Assembly: GCA_964391885.1 (NCBI GenBank)
Contig: CAYMNU010000001.1
Span: forward strand, 1-31,846
Reading direction: 5' to 3'
Length of the DNA: 31,846 nucleotides
Source: CAYMNU01 sp964391885
GTDB lineage: Archaea; Altiarchaeota; Altiarchaeia; JAFGQM01
The notes beneath the pieces are model-generated. The model did not search any database. It worked only from the letters and a program-made list of their open reading frames with translations, and was not told where the DNA came from. Positions 1 to 7,865 of the stretch are shown here, piece after piece (the stretch's first letter is position 1; every line of letters starts with the position of its first letter). The position numbers and the translations under genes are program-made.

Positions 1-2
1 TT

Positions 3-62
3 GAGAGGATATCCGGCGAGAGCGAAGCGATATTCTTCTTTAAGCGCATTGTCGGCTTCTGA
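3..62 (+). CDS. C-terminal end of a gene cut by the window edge
   Basis: One frame is open from the window edge and ends at TGA, reading a plausible 19-residue tail (ending FFFKRIVGF). The other two forward frames give either an immediate stop or a less protein-like reading. Too little remains to name a family. The rest of the stretch up to base 258 holds no gene I can support, only a weak 35-codon ORF at 122-229. Confidence 0.3.
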   Translation, partial: ERISGESEAIFFFKRIVGF

Positions 63-258
63 GGTTTTTTGGCGCTCGGGGAATATCGTGGCGTAAGGAT
101 AGTAAGCCCGAGTGGAATACGATGGATAAAACCCCCCTCACATTCGCATTAAACCCTCTCCATAAAACTGAGAAAGACCTCGAGCGGCACATCACTCACT
201 TTTCCTTATACCCGAACTTCTTGTCATAAGTTTTATGATCGATTATATCTAACTAGCT

Positions 259-522
259 TCATAGTTCAAGCCCCCTGTCGATGTCCCGCATGAGGCGGGG
301 GTTGTCATTGTGCACCCAAGTGATGCCCCGCACACCCACTGCTATCTTGTTGCTTTCTTCAAGATAGTCCAGGATATTGATTAAAGTATTGTGGTTGACC
401 TGTTTTGGCAAGGCTCTCTTTAGGTCAGGAATCCTAACTGCGCCGTCATCCATGCCCCTTAGGGTATTCTCCACCATTATAACCGTGTTTAGTGTCGGCG
501 AATGTGCTAGCATTTGCATCAT
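259..522 (-). CDS. Small winged-helix-like protein, 87 aa
   Basis: This small protein has the helical pattern and C-terminal beta hairpin of a compact winged-helix domain. Residues about 32-58 form two helices (PDLKRALP, then VNHNTLINILDYLEESN), followed by a short hairpin (KIAVGVRGITWVHN). It carries no catalytic motif. It stands alone, with the next gene divergent. Two adjacent ATG codons open the frame and I cannot choose between them. Similar stand-alone wHTH proteins are common in archaea and are often regulators of toxin-antitoxin type loci, but no partner is visible here. The function is unknown. Confidence 0.7.
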   Translation of the reverse strand: MMQMLAHSPTLNTVIMVENTLRGMDDGAVRIPDLKRALPKQVNHNTLINILDYLEESNKIAVGVRGITWVHNDNPRLMRDIDRGLEL

Positions 523-713
523 ATCATTCCAATTTGTTATTAATTTGTATCTATTTAGACGCTCTTAGTATAAACGCACATTCCGACCAATTTTGCCGCC
601 AAGGTTAGTCCGCTGGGCTTTTTCTTGGATCCTCCTGTGAATGCTCATTAAGGCAATTCGCACTTATCCTATGAATATCCCTAATTTTTAAGCACTCTCT
701 CCAAACTTATGCA

Positions 714-953
714 ATGGACAAATACACGCTTTCGGCGATAGTGCATCGCGAGGGCAAGTGGTATGTAGCATCCTCCCCCGAGACCAAGGTGGCAAGCCAG
801 GGCAGAACCGTGGAGGAAGCCCTTAAGAACCTCGAAGAGGCTGTCGGGCTATATATAGAAGAGGCCGGATACATTCCCAAAGAGGAGATTACGCTGCTTG
901 CGAGGATAGAGGTTGCTAAAAATGGGCGAGCTCCCCATCCTGTCTGTGCGTGA
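714..953 (+). CDS. hicB: HicB-family antitoxin
   Basis: HicB antitoxins bind and neutralise HicA mRNA interferases. The 79-residue protein shows the short HicB fold: a strand (YTLSAIVHREGKWYVASSPE) followed by the conserved turn 'ASQGRTVEEALKNLEEAV' and a final strand with PKEE. No separate DNA-binding domain is present, so this is the minimal type. The ATG lies about 26 bp after a TATA-like box (CTAATTTTTA, 681-690), which implies a leaderless mRNA. The stop codon lies inside the next gene, hicA. The antitoxin-first order is the reverse of the classical hicAB layout but is common for this short HicB type. Confidence 0.88.
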   Translation: MDKYTLSAIVHREGKWYVASSPETKVASQGRTVEEALKNLEEAVGLYIEEAGYIPKEEITLLARIEVAKNGRAPHPVCA

Positions 954-1155
954 GGTGCTCAAGGCCCTCTCCAAAGATGGCTTTAGCCCAGTCCGGCAGC
1001 GAGGCAGCCACATAGTTCTCTCAAAGATTACCGCAAACGGCAAAGTCTGCGCTGTAGTGCCAAACTATAATGAGATTACGCGAGGTACTCTCTATAGCAT
1101 TTTGGAGCAGGCCCGCCTTTCAAAAGAAGACTTTATGAGGCTCTTGAAGAAATAA
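922..1155 (+). CDS. hicA: HicA-family mRNA interferase toxin
   Basis: HicA is a small double-stranded-RNA-binding-fold toxin that cleaves mRNA. The 77-residue product shows the family signature: an N-terminal helix (SVREVLKALSKDGFSPVRQ), the catalytic-histidine segment RGSHIVL, and a C-terminal PNYNEITRGTLYSILEQARLSKEDF block. I chose the ATG at 922 over an in-frame TTG at 913 because HicA proteins usually begin a few residues before the first helix. It overlaps the end of hicB by 32 bases, so the two are probably translationally coupled. The toxin looks intact. Confidence 0.88.
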   Translation: MGELPILSVREVLKALSKDGFSPVRQRGSHIVLSKITANGKVCAVVPNYNEITRGTLYSILEQARLSKEDFMRLLKK

Positions 1156-1186
1156 GCCGAACCTGCGCAGCCTCAATGAACCGGGA

Positions 1187-1537
1187 CTAAAAGGCAATGG
1201 ACAAACGCCTGCTGATGACCCTTGGGCAGCGATATATGCCATGAGCCTCTATCTTCACCAAGCCGCTCCTGCTCAATATCCCGACATCGCGTGAAATAGA
1301 TTCCTTGGGCCTTCTAAGAGATTTGACTAATTCAGCCATATTGCGCGGATTGGTGTCGCTTATATTTTTTAGCATCTCGACCCTGTTCTTAGTGAATATC
1401 TTCGAGAACTGCTCAGGTTTAAGGAAGAGGACTTCCTCCGGCTCATCCTCTACCAACGAGGGATTTTCCAAAAAGCGATTTATGTCTTCGTCCAGCTCTT
1501 CCCTGCTGCCTATCATTATTCTAAGTTCTTTGCCCAT
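1187..1537 (-). CDS. Winged-helix antitoxin-like regulator (TumA-like)
   Basis: The 116-residue protein has an acidic N-terminal tail followed by a winged helix at about residues 50-105 (FTKNRVEMLKNI, then MAELVKSLRRPKESISRDV as the recognition helix region, then a GLVKIEAHGIYR wing). This matches the HVO_A0114 type of predicted DNA-binding protein. In other genomes such proteins follow small TumE-type toxins. Here too it follows, with a 17-base overlap, the toxin-like gene 1521-1856. I infer that it is the antitoxin and autoregulator of the pair. The operator is not identified. Confidence 0.68.
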   Translation of the reverse strand: MGKELRIMIGSREELDEDINRFLENPSLVEDEPEEVLFLKPEQFSKIFTKNRVEMLKNISDTNPRNMAELVKSLRRPKESISRDVGILSRSGLVKIEAHGIYRCPRVISRRLSIAF

Positions 1538-1856
1538 TTTTGTTTTTTATGTGGTTTCTGATGTAAGCTCGCATATACTCGCCCCATCCCGATCGCAGTT
1601 CTTGAATCGCCTCGCTTATAGCCTTTTTCAAGGGCCTATTGATGTCCTCCCTCCATTGCTTCTTCTCGTAAAGGTGATGCTTATGGAATTTGCCGTGCGC
1701 CCCGTCCCAGCGAACGAATTCATGTTTTCCGCCGAACTTATCTGTGAAATACCCTATTATTCTCGCATCTATGATTCTCCCGCCGTCTATGTCCAGCTCG
1801 TATCTCGCTTCTGTTTCAGGACTCTCAAGATATTCGCTCCAGGCCTTTGTCTTCAT
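1521..1856 (-). CDS. TumE/DUF6516-like putative toxin
   Basis: This 111-residue protein is first in a two-gene unit with the winged-helix gene. It has an N-terminal beta sheet (YELDIDGGRIIDARIIGYF), then a conserved-looking WDGAHGKFHKHHLYEKK segment rich in His and charged residues, then a long amphipathic helix (PLKKAISEAIQELRSGW). This order resembles the TumE family (DUF6516) or the related DUF7718. The assignment rests on that pattern and on the HVO_A0114-like partner, not on a recognised active site. A TATA-like box near 1877-1884 (minus strand) sits about 26 bp before the ATG, so the mRNA is probably leaderless. Confidence 0.55.
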   Translation of the reverse strand: MKTKAWSEYLESPETEARYELDIDGGRIIDARIIGYFTDKFGGKHEFVRWDGAHGKFHKHHLYEKKQWREDINRPLKKAISEAIQELRSGWGEYMRAYIRNHIKNKNGQRT

Positions 1857-2005
1857 TTATCAATTAATTTTAATAGTTATATTTTATTGTTAATCTATAA
1901 AAGCACATGCCGGCCAAGATTGTCCTATCAACACAGCAAACGCATTTTTCCTTTTTTCTAGCCTTCCCTTCTAATATCCCGAATATCTTAGCTGCGCTTG
2001 TTCAG

Positions 2006-2986
2006 ATGGCTGCGAAAAAAACCAAGGGAACCTCAGGGAAGAAGGCTAAACCAGTTCGCACTAAGAGCGACCCCCTACTCAAAGACCTCCCCAAAGGCTG
2101 GAAAGCCCACGAGGAAAGCGTCGAAGAGGAAAAGGAGAGCAAGCCCAGGTTGAGTAACAACGTCTTATGGCTTCTATTCGCAGTAGTCTTAGTCTTTTTC
2201 ATAGCCCTGCCTTTCCTCGCGCAGCCCGCGCAGGAAGAGCTGCAGGAGACATACGTCAACGGCATAAGGATTTCCGCCCCGGGTGACCCGGTGGCATACA
2301 TACAAAGCCTCTCAAGCGCGCGCATAGAGGGCAAGCGTTTAGACAACCTGGACGACTCCCACAGCGCCCTCAATGAGCTTTTGGTGGTCTTGGGCGGGGA
2401 AAGCAGCTACGCAAGCTCCAGCTATACTCTGATGGCAGGAGTCACTGGCGAGACTGGCATAACTATAACAAGCAGCACCATAACCATAGAGGGGAAAGAC
2501 CGCAGGGACTTTTGGAATGCAGTATGGACCTTCACATCCCTTTTCTCCCACATGGATATCGACTCGTCAATAGACCTTTATTCGATCCAAAACATGCCCG
2601 TCGGGCGCAGCGAAGTTTACCTTGTACAGCAGCAGGACGGCGCATGCCCCAATTACGCAAGGATTATCAGTGCAGAGGGTGATATAATCCCGCCCCTCTT
2701 CCGCAGCCACGAGCTGGACAAGAGCGCATTCCACTACTACCTTTCAGAAGGCGTTTGCAGCCGGGCTACAAACCAGAGCCCTGTCGCATGCCCGGAGCCT
2801 GATGAGCTCACGCTCGTGCTCACAATGCGCCCCGGCGAAGACAACAGGATAATAGTAAAGAACCACGAGATAATATTTGAATACGCCGACTGCAGGACAG
2901 TGGACAAGATATCCACGATACTGGGGGACCTGCTTTACCCGAACCGTATCTCTGCCTTGGCAAAAATGCCAGGCATAGTCTTCTAA
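2006..2986 (+). CDS. Membrane-anchored protein of unknown function, 326 aa
   Basis: I do not recognise this family. A Lys-rich cytoplasmic N-terminus is followed by one transmembrane helix at about residues 48-70 (NVLWLLFAVVLVFFIALPFL). An extracytoplasmic domain of about 250 residues contains four cysteines that could form disulphides. The open frame runs up to an ATG at 1907, but the ATG at 2006 (MAAKKTKG) gives the more natural start: the extra 33 residues look untranslated, and a TATA-like TCTAATATCC at 1970-1979 lies about 26-30 bp upstream. The radical SAM gene starts one base after its stop, so the two are likely co-transcribed. Confidence 0.7.
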   Translation: MAAKKTKGTSGKKAKPVRTKSDPLLKDLPKGWKAHEESVEEEKESKPRLSNNVLWLLFAVVLVFFIALPFLAQPAQEELQETYVNGIRISAPGDPVAYIQSLSSARIEGKRLDNLDDSHSALNELLVVLGGESSYASSSYTLMAGVTGETGITITSSTITIEGKDRRDFWNAVWTFTSLFSHMDIDSSIDLYSIQNMPVGRSEVYLVQQQDGACPNYARIISAEGDIIPPLFRSHELDKSAFHYYLSEGVCSRATNQSPVACPEPDELTLVLTMRPGEDNRIIVKNHEIIFEYADCRTVDKISTILGDLLYPNRISALAKMPGIVF

Positions 2987-2987
2987 A

Positions 2988-4049
2988 ATGGACCTGATAG
3001 ACAAAAAAGTAGTAGAGTCCATGTATGCGGACGGCGCGCTGTACTCTTCATTCGGCGACTACTGGCGAAGGAAATACGGCTACAAGGTCTTTAAAATACC
3101 CCTCAACGCAGACTTCATGTGCCCGAACTGGGACGGCAGGTTGAGCGACGAAGGCTGTATCTTTTGCCCCTCATTCGCACGCCAGTTCACCTACGAGAGC
3201 TTCAGGGATGTGCTCGACAAGAGCGTAAAAGAGCAGATAAAGCACCAGATAAAGCATTACAAGGACATGGGCGCCGGCGACAAGGCGCTTGTCTACATAG
3301 CCTTTGGGACAAACACATACAAGCCGATAAAAGAGCTAAAAAAACTTTTCGACGCATGCCTGGACCACAAGGACGTAGTCGGCCTCTCGATTGGCACTCG
3401 CCCGGACTGCCTGCCGGACGAGGTCTTCGACCTTCTAGGCGACTATGTCAAGCAGGGTAAGCAGATATGGCTTGAGATAGGTACGCAGACAGTGCATTAC
3501 CACACCCTGGAGCGCACACAGCGCAGGCACGGCTTTGCAGAAAGCATTAGGGTAGTCAACGAGGCGCATAAGCATGGCATACCCGTTATCTTCTTTATAA
3601 TCATGGGCCTGCCTTATGAGACGCCATCTGAGATGAACGAGACAGCCAGGATTCTCTCGGCACTGGGAGTTGACGCAGTAAAATTCTACCCTCTCGTTGT
3701 CATGGAGAATACAGTCCTTGCAAAGCAGTTCAGGGACGGCGGCTACAGGCCTCTCGGCATGAACGAGTATGTCAGGATAACTGCCGATTTCCTGGAACAT
3801 CTGGACCGCAACGTCATAGTCCAGCGACTGTCAAAGGACTGCGGCATGGAGGGAAAGCTGGCTCCGGACTGGAACACCTACAGGCTTGTCATAACCCCAC
3901 GGGTGGAAAAAGAGCTCAAAAAGCGCGGCACAAGGCAGGGCGACAAGCTAAAGCTCTCTTTGGGTGTGGACGAGCTAACCCCGCTTAAGCCCAGCGAGAC
4001 CAAGATAATCAGAAGGGAGAAGCTTAAGGACAAGAGCGTTAAACTCTAG
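2988..4049 (+). CDS. TIGR01212-family (YhcC/YtqA-like) radical SAM protein
   Basis: This is an Elp3-like radical SAM enzyme. The cluster ligands are C45, C57 and C60 in MCPNWDGRLSDEGCIFC, the CX11CX2C spacing of the YhcC/TIGR01212 family. The preceding KVFKIPLNADF and the later SIGTRPDCLPDEV, WLEIGTQTVHYHTLER and HGIPVIFFIIMGLPYET blocks are also family hallmarks. The Bacillus member YtqA (MnmL) acts in wobble-uridine tRNA modification, and a tRNA-modification role here is an inference. At 353 aa it is longer than typical members. Its basic C-terminal tail is notable: the IIRREKLK coding segment recurs after the downstream MntA/HepT cassette. Confidence 0.88.
   Translation: MDLIDKKVVESMYADGALYSSFGDYWRRKYGYKVFKIPLNADFMCPNWDGRLSDEGCIFCPSFARQFTYESFRDVLDKSVKEQIKHQIKHYKDMGAGDKALVYIAFGTNTYKPIKELKKLFDACLDHKDVVGLSIGTRPDCLPDEVFDLLGDYVKQGKQIWLEIGTQTVHYHTLERTQRRHGFAESIRVVNEAHKHGIPVIFFIIMGLPYETPSEMNETARILSALGVDAVKFYPLVVMENTVLAKQFRDGGYRPLGMNEYVRITADFLEHLDRNVIVQRLSKDCGMEGKLAPDWNTYRLVITPRVEKELKKRGTRQGDKLKLSLGVDELTPLKPSETKIIRREKLKDKSVKL
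4004..4028 (+). repeat. Left copy of the gene-tail repeat bracketing MntA/HepT
   Basis: This stretch, inside the radical SAM gene, is repeated at 4737-4761. The last 15 bases (AGGGAGAAGCTTAAG) and the first six (GATAAT) are identical, and the four in between differ only synonymously (ATC AGA AGG versus ATA CGC AGG). The two copies flank the MntA/HepT cassette exactly. Confidence 0.75.
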
Positions 4050-4116
4050 ATGCAAGGGTTTCTATCCTTGAGGGTACCTGTACAATTATTAATATCCGCA
4101 CCTTCTAATACTAGCG

Positions 4117-4401
4117 ATGGCTGGTAATGATGATCTAACTCCAAAGATTGTGAAGATATTGAGGAAGAATGATGTAGCTAAAGCCGGGTTATTCGGCTCT
4201 TATGCCCGGGGAGAGGCAAAAAGGAACAGCGACTTGGACATTCTGGTGGAACTCAATAAGGAAATTAACCTCTTGGATTATGTCAGAATAAAGCATGAGC
4301 TTGAGGACGAGACCGGGAGGCGCGTCGATTTGGTTGAATATTCGACAATCAAGCCGCTTATACGCGACCAAATACTCTCCGAAGAGATACGCATAATATG
4401 A
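4117..4401 (+). CDS. mntA: MntA-like nucleotidyltransferase antitoxin
   Basis: Minimal nucleotidyltransferases of this type neutralise HEPN toxins by AMPylating a tyrosine next to the toxin active site. The 94-residue protein has the full motif set: GLFGSYARGEAKRNSDLDILVEL (GSX10DXD core) at about residues 24-46, and the third acidic strand RVDLVEY near residue 70. It therefore looks catalytically intact. A TATA-like AATTATTAAT at 4084-4093 sits about 26 bp before the ATG (leaderless mRNA). The stop overlaps the hepT start as ATGA. The module is bracketed by two copies of the neighbouring gene's tail, a sign of insertion. Confidence 0.9.
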   Translation: MAGNDDLTPKIVKILRKNDVAKAGLFGSYARGEAKRNSDLDILVELNKEINLLDYVRIKHELEDETGRRVDLVEYSTIKPLIRDQILSEEIRII

Positions 4402-4736
4402 AAAGGACGACGAATTTGTATCTGAATGACATCCTGGAAGCAATCTCAATGATAGAAGAATACACCAGAGATTTGAACAAATCGGATTTTGAGCGGGATC
4501 TCAAGGTCCAGGACGCCGTCATAAGGCGTTTTGAGATAATAGGCGAAGCTACTAAGAACATATCCCCCACCCTCAGAAATAGATACCCAGATATCCCTTG
4601 GAGGGATGTTGCGGGTTTTAGGGATGTTCTAATCCATGAGTACTTTGGCATAGATGCTGGCCGGGTCTGGGGAGTTATAGAGGACTATCTTCCTAAGCTC
4701 AAGTCTCAGATAAATGAAATTATCGAGCGGGATTAG
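4398..4736 (+). CDS. hepT: HepT-like HEPN ribonuclease toxin (DUF86)
   Basis: HepT toxins are HEPN-domain RNases. The 112-residue all-helical protein carries the DUF86 pattern: NDILEAISMIEEY, AVIRRFEIIGEATKNIS, PWRDVAGFRDVLIHEYFGID. The catalytic RX4HXY motif is complete in RDVLIHEY at about residues 76-83, and its tyrosine is the residue AMPylated by MntA in characterised pairs. It starts within the mntA stop (ATGA). The stop codon (TAG, 4734-4736) coincides with the right edge of the cassette, since the repeated radical SAM tail begins immediately after it. Confidence 0.9.
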   Translation: MKRTTNLYLNDILEAISMIEEYTRDLNKSDFERDLKVQDAVIRRFEIIGEATKNISPTLRNRYPDIPWRDVAGFRDVLIHEYFGIDAGRVWGVIEDYLPKLKSQINEIIERD

Positions 4737-4785
4737 GATAATACGCAGGGAGAAGCTTAAGAAAAGCAATAAGGTCCGCATTTAA
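4735..4785 (+). pseudogene. Displaced second copy of the radical SAM gene 3' end
   Basis: Read in frame, this segment encodes R-IIRREKLKKSNKVRI-stop. The radical SAM protein ends K-IIRREKLKDKSVKL. The shared IIRREKLK uses synonymous codons in part, so the resemblance reflects an inherited coding sequence rather than a chance DNA repeat. It begins at the stop codon of hepT and has no start codon of its own. I read it as the old 3' end of the host gene, pushed away when the MntA/HepT cassette inserted and supplied a replacement tail. Decay of a tandem gene duplicate is the alternative. Confidence 0.7.
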
Positions 4786-4815
4786 GATTCTTATTCTCCC
4801 AGCCTTTAGATTCCC

Positions 4816-5430
4816 ATGCCCCCGCTGAGAGGACTTAGGCTCAAAATAATTGAGCTTAAGGAATCAGGCAAGGAAACTGAAGAGATTTTTTCTATCCTGA
4901 AAGGGACTTATCCTGAGAAGGATATAATAGCCGCCATGCGCTCAGCAGGCCTTATGCCACATGACAAAAGGTTTAGGGAACCCCATGAGCACCCGCATTA
5001 TTTTGGCATAGAGCGCCCTAGGGCACCTTTCCACGGGTGGCGCCACGAAAGAAGGTTGTCTTCAGCGCACAGGGCAACGCTTTCACTAGTGGTCTTCCTT
5101 TTGACTTCTCTGTTGATATCGGGCTTCTTTTTTGAGTTGTTTTCCCCGGAGTGGGGCGACTACGACCCCTTGTCAGGCAATGGGCTTATATTGACCCCAT
5201 TCTTACTGGTTTTCTATACCGCATTCATCGCTGTGCTTGCCCTGGAATATGCACGCTCTACCCGGAGCGCGAGCATAAGCAATATCCTTTTCATAGTGCT
5301 TCCTTCATTGCTAATAACGGGCTTTTACTTTATCATAGACCCGCAAGGAGCGCCACTAGTAGCAGTATTGGCAATGATACAGGCTGGCTTATATCTTTTT
5401 GCATTGCTGGCGCACGACTGGGACCTCTAG
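4816..5430 (+). CDS. Four-helix membrane protein with a cytoplasmic HTH-like N-terminus
   Basis: I do not recognise this family. Residues 1-45 form a helical segment (KIIELKESGKETEEIFSIL, then KDIIAAMRSAG) resembling a small DNA-binding or adaptor domain. A basic His/Arg-rich linker follows, then four predicted transmembrane helices at about residues 88-107, 122-146, 152-172 and 178-199. A TATA-like TTTAAGATTC at 4781-4790 precedes the ATG by about 30 bp. The gene converges on the coiled-coil gene, and the two stop codons share the tetranucleotide CTAG (5427-5430). Confidence 0.65.
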   Translation: MPPLRGLRLKIIELKESGKETEEIFSILKGTYPEKDIIAAMRSAGLMPHDKRFREPHEHPHYFGIERPRAPFHGWRHERRLSSAHRATLSLVVFLLTSLLISGFFFELFSPEWGDYDPLSGNGLILTPFLLVFYTAFIAVLALEYARSTRSASISNILFIVLPSLLITGFYFIIDPQGAPLVAVLAMIQAGLYLFALLAHDWDL

Positions 5431-6284
5431 TCCTCGACGTCCTGGAACAGAAGCAGGTCTTCGGTCTTGATGACCCCGCCCTGCCTGAGGCTCTCGAGAA
5501 GGTCGCCTTCCTTGGCCTTCTGATCTTTCTTGAGCTTTTCGCCGCTGGCTTTCCTCTCATGCACTCTCTTGATGCCGAGGCGGTCCTCTTCGGCCCTCAG
5601 CTCGTTTAGGGTGTCCACAAAACTCTGATGGGCTGCCTCGACCTCTTTTTTAATCTCGATGAACACTTCTTCGACCTTCTTGGCCTTTGCGCGACGCTCG
5701 TCTACCTTTTTGTAAATCTCATGCATCGCAGCGTGCGCTTTCTCACCCTCTTCCGACTCATCTAAAAGCCTCTTGTGCTGCGCATCCGCCTCTTTCCTGA
5801 GCTGCCTGAGCTCCTTTTCCAGGGCCGCTGCTTCTTTAGTGGCGGGCTTGGCGGCCTCATACTCCTTTATCGCAGCCTCCAATTCACTAAGCTGCCTTAT
5901 CATGACTTTTTCCCGGTCTTTTGAAACGGGTGATGTCTGCATCTTCCAGTCGAGCCTCTCATAGTCTGCTTTCTGCTTCTCGTAGTCGCGCCTTGACATC
6001 CCGGGCTCCGGGCCTCGCATGGCACTTATCTTCTTATTGAGCTCGGCTATCTTGGAATTAAACTCATTGCGATGTATTTTAGCCTCGGAGACCTTCTTGT
6101 TGGCAGCATCTCTGGTGTCCTTGAGCTTTTTGGCTTCTTTCAGGAGCTTATCTATCTCCCCATAGAAGCCCATGATGCTGTCGCGCTTGGACTTAAGCTT
6201 GGAATTAAGCTCATCGCGCGCTTCTTTGAGCGCCCTCACCTTGCTGCGCAACTCCTCTAGCTTCTTGTTTTCTCCAGAAGTCAT
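5427..6284 (-). CDS. COG1340-type archaeal coiled-coil protein
   Basis: This 285-residue protein is almost entirely heptad-rich helix, very rich in Lys and Glu. A break near the middle carries the conserved-looking DYERLDWKMQTSPVSKDREK segment characteristic of COG1340, an uncharacterised archaeal coiled-coil family. Helices flank it at about residues 5-95 and 125-240. No enzymatic motif is present, and the family is thought to be structural or chromosome-associated without proof. A TATA-like box at about 6306-6318 (minus strand) sits 26 bp before the ATG, so the gene is probably leaderless and monocistronic. Confidence 0.8.
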   Translation of the reverse strand: MTSGENKKLEELRSKVRALKEARDELNSKLKSKRDSIMGFYGEIDKLLKEAKKLKDTRDAANKKVSEAKIHRNEFNSKIAELNKKISAMRGPEPGMSRRDYEKQKADYERLDWKMQTSPVSKDREKVMIRQLSELEAAIKEYEAAKPATKEAAALEKELRQLRKEADAQHKRLLDESEEGEKAHAAMHEIYKKVDERRAKAKKVEEVFIEIKKEVEAAHQSFVDTLNELRAEEDRLGIKRVHERKASGEKLKKDQKAKEGDLLESLRQGGVIKTEDLLLFQDVED

Positions 6285-6389
6285 TCCTGTAGGTTAGAAA
6301 TGCAAGCTATAAAAAAAGCATTGGGTTTCCTTTGCTTCTCTTCTGCTTTCTTTTTCCGCTTTTATTTTGAAGGATTCTAAATAAAAGCC

Positions 6390-7340
6390 ATGGAATTGCA
6401 TACGCCTTGGGTGGAAAAGTACCGCCCGCAGAAGATTTCTGATATTGCAGGTCATAATGAGATAAAAAAGAGGCTTGAAATATATGCTAAAGAGGGTTCT
6501 ATGCCACACCTTTTGTTCGCCGGGCCCGCGGGCACCGGCAAGACTACGGCAGCCCTTGCACTTGCACAAGAGCTCTTTAAGGGGCAGCTGGACGGGAATT
6601 TTTTAGAACTGAACGCCAGCGATGACAGAGGCATTGACATAGTGCGCAATAAGATAAAAGACTTCGCCAGGACTATGAGCCTGGGCAACATACCATTCAA
6701 GATAATCTTTTTAGACGAGGCGGACGCCCTCACGAGCGATGCGCAGAGCGCACTGAGGAGGACAATGGAGAAATACACAAAGACATGCCGCTTTGTGCTC
6801 TCCTGCAACTATTCCTCAAAAATCCTCGAGCCGATACAGTCAAGGTGCGCCCTCTTCCGCTTCTCTAGGATACCTGAAGAGGTAATAGAAAAGCAGCTTG
6901 AGAAAATAGCGGGCATAGAGGGCGTTTCCTTTGACAAGGAAGGCCTTGACGCGGTGCTATATGTCGCGGACGGCGACATGAGGCACGCCATAAACGTTTT
7001 GCAATCAACGGCCGCCGTTGCCAAAAAGGTCAGCAAGGAAGACGTCTACAACATCGCTTCCAGAGCCAAGCCCGAGCTGGTGAGGCAGCTTATGACTCTT
7101 GCGCTCACAGGCAGCTTCATAGAAGCGAGGAACATATTGGATGACTTGCTCATCAACCGCTCTATTTCAGGCGAAGAAGTTCTATTACAGATGCACAAGG
7201 AGATAGAAAATTTAGACATTCCCAACGAAAAGAAGCTTGCACTGGTAAACCTCATCGGCGAGTACAACTTTAGGCTTGTGGAAGGCGCCAACGAGAAGAT
7301 ACAATTAGATGCGCTGGCAGCGCAGATGGCGCTTATCTAA
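6390..7340 (+). CDS. rfcS: Replication factor C small subunit
   Basis: RfcS is the AAA+ ATPase subunit of the clamp loader that opens PCNA and loads it onto primed DNA. The 316-residue protein has the full set: TPWVEKYRP at the N-terminus, Walker A GPAGTGKT (45-52), the LNASDDRGID box, Walker B IIFLDEAD (105-112), sensor I SCNY (138-141), the arginine-finger SRC motif (151-153) and the C-terminal collar domain. The length is normal for an archaeal small subunit, and no intein is present although this gene often carries one. The TATA-like CTTTTATTTTG (6359-6368) lies exactly 26 bp before the ATG, so the mRNA is leaderless. The large subunit is not in the window. Confidence 0.97.
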   Translation: MELHTPWVEKYRPQKISDIAGHNEIKKRLEIYAKEGSMPHLLFAGPAGTGKTTAALALAQELFKGQLDGNFLELNASDDRGIDIVRNKIKDFARTMSLGNIPFKIIFLDEADALTSDAQSALRRTMEKYTKTCRFVLSCNYSSKILEPIQSRCALFRFSRIPEEVIEKQLEKIAGIEGVSFDKEGLDAVLYVADGDMRHAINVLQSTAAVAKKVSKEDVYNIASRAKPELVRQLMTLALTGSFIEARNILDDLLINRSISGEEVLLQMHKEIENLDIPNEKKLALVNLIGEYNFRLVEGANEKIQLDALAAQMALI

Positions 7341-7343
7341 TTA

Positions 7344-7865
7344 CTATAAACCTTCTCGCATCTCTTTTGGAAGAGTCTTTCCCGCTGCATCCATCAGTAT
7401 TGCCGGACCTTTTTCCCGGGCGCTTCTTGTAGCGCTCTTGACATGGGATTGGAATGCTCTCAAGCGCCGCTTTCCGCCCAAAACCCTCTCCAACTCCCCT
7501 CTTCTCTGAATGAGCATAGGCGAATCCGCGCTCAAAGGATGGCCCATCTCACTCCTCATCCATTCCCAATGCTCCATGGATCTGACAATCCGCCTAATCT
7601 CTCCCCTTTGCCCTTTTTCTATTATGCCCATCCTGTCTAGAGCATTTTCGTGTATCGCCGCCCGGATAGCATCATGCCTGCTCTTTTTCGTCGCGTTGAA
7701 AAGAGATACTAAATCCTTAGTCGCCCCCTTGGCTTGCAAACCCTCCCTCAATGCCTCCGAGTAGCTGTTCCCCAGTGCATCATAGTCTAGGCCCTGCCTT
7801 CCCCTAGCTCTAAGGCGTTTCTTCTCCCTATGCCTCTCAATGAGGGCTCTAACCTTTCCTGGCAC
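7344..7865 (-). CDS. Basic helical protein of unknown function, paralogue B
   Basis: I do not recognise this 173-residue protein. It is strongly basic and predicted all-helical, with no signal peptide or membrane helix. By eye it aligns with the C-terminal two thirds of the upstream gene product: both share an MGI turn, an arginine-rich helix, a W-containing helix, an R-R-E-hydrophobic-E-R helix and then LGG followed by basic residues. That order of landmarks suggests a diverged tandem duplicate. It is third in an operon led by a CARF-wHTH sensor and overlaps its neighbour by 17 bases. Basic composition suggests nucleic-acid binding, but there is no catalytic motif I can name. Confidence 0.65.
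   Translation of the reverse strand: MPGKVRALIERHREKKRLRARGRQGLDYDALGNSYSEALREGLQAKGATKDLVSLFNATKKSRHDAIRAAIHENALDRMGIIEKGQRGEIRRIVRSMEHWEWMRSEMGHPLSADSPMLIQRRGELERVLGGKRRLRAFQSHVKSATRSAREKGPAILMDAAGKTLPKEMREGL

Noticed and set aside
122..229. 35-codon ORF on the plus strand (MDKTPLTFALNP...)
   Set aside because: It has no ribosome-binding site, no TATA-like box at the right distance and no recognisable family, so it may be a chance frame.
1305..1961. 218-aa plus-strand ORF across the TumE/TumA-like pair
   Set aside because: It is the antisense shadow of the two minus-strand genes, with Ser/Leu-biased composition and no domain pattern.
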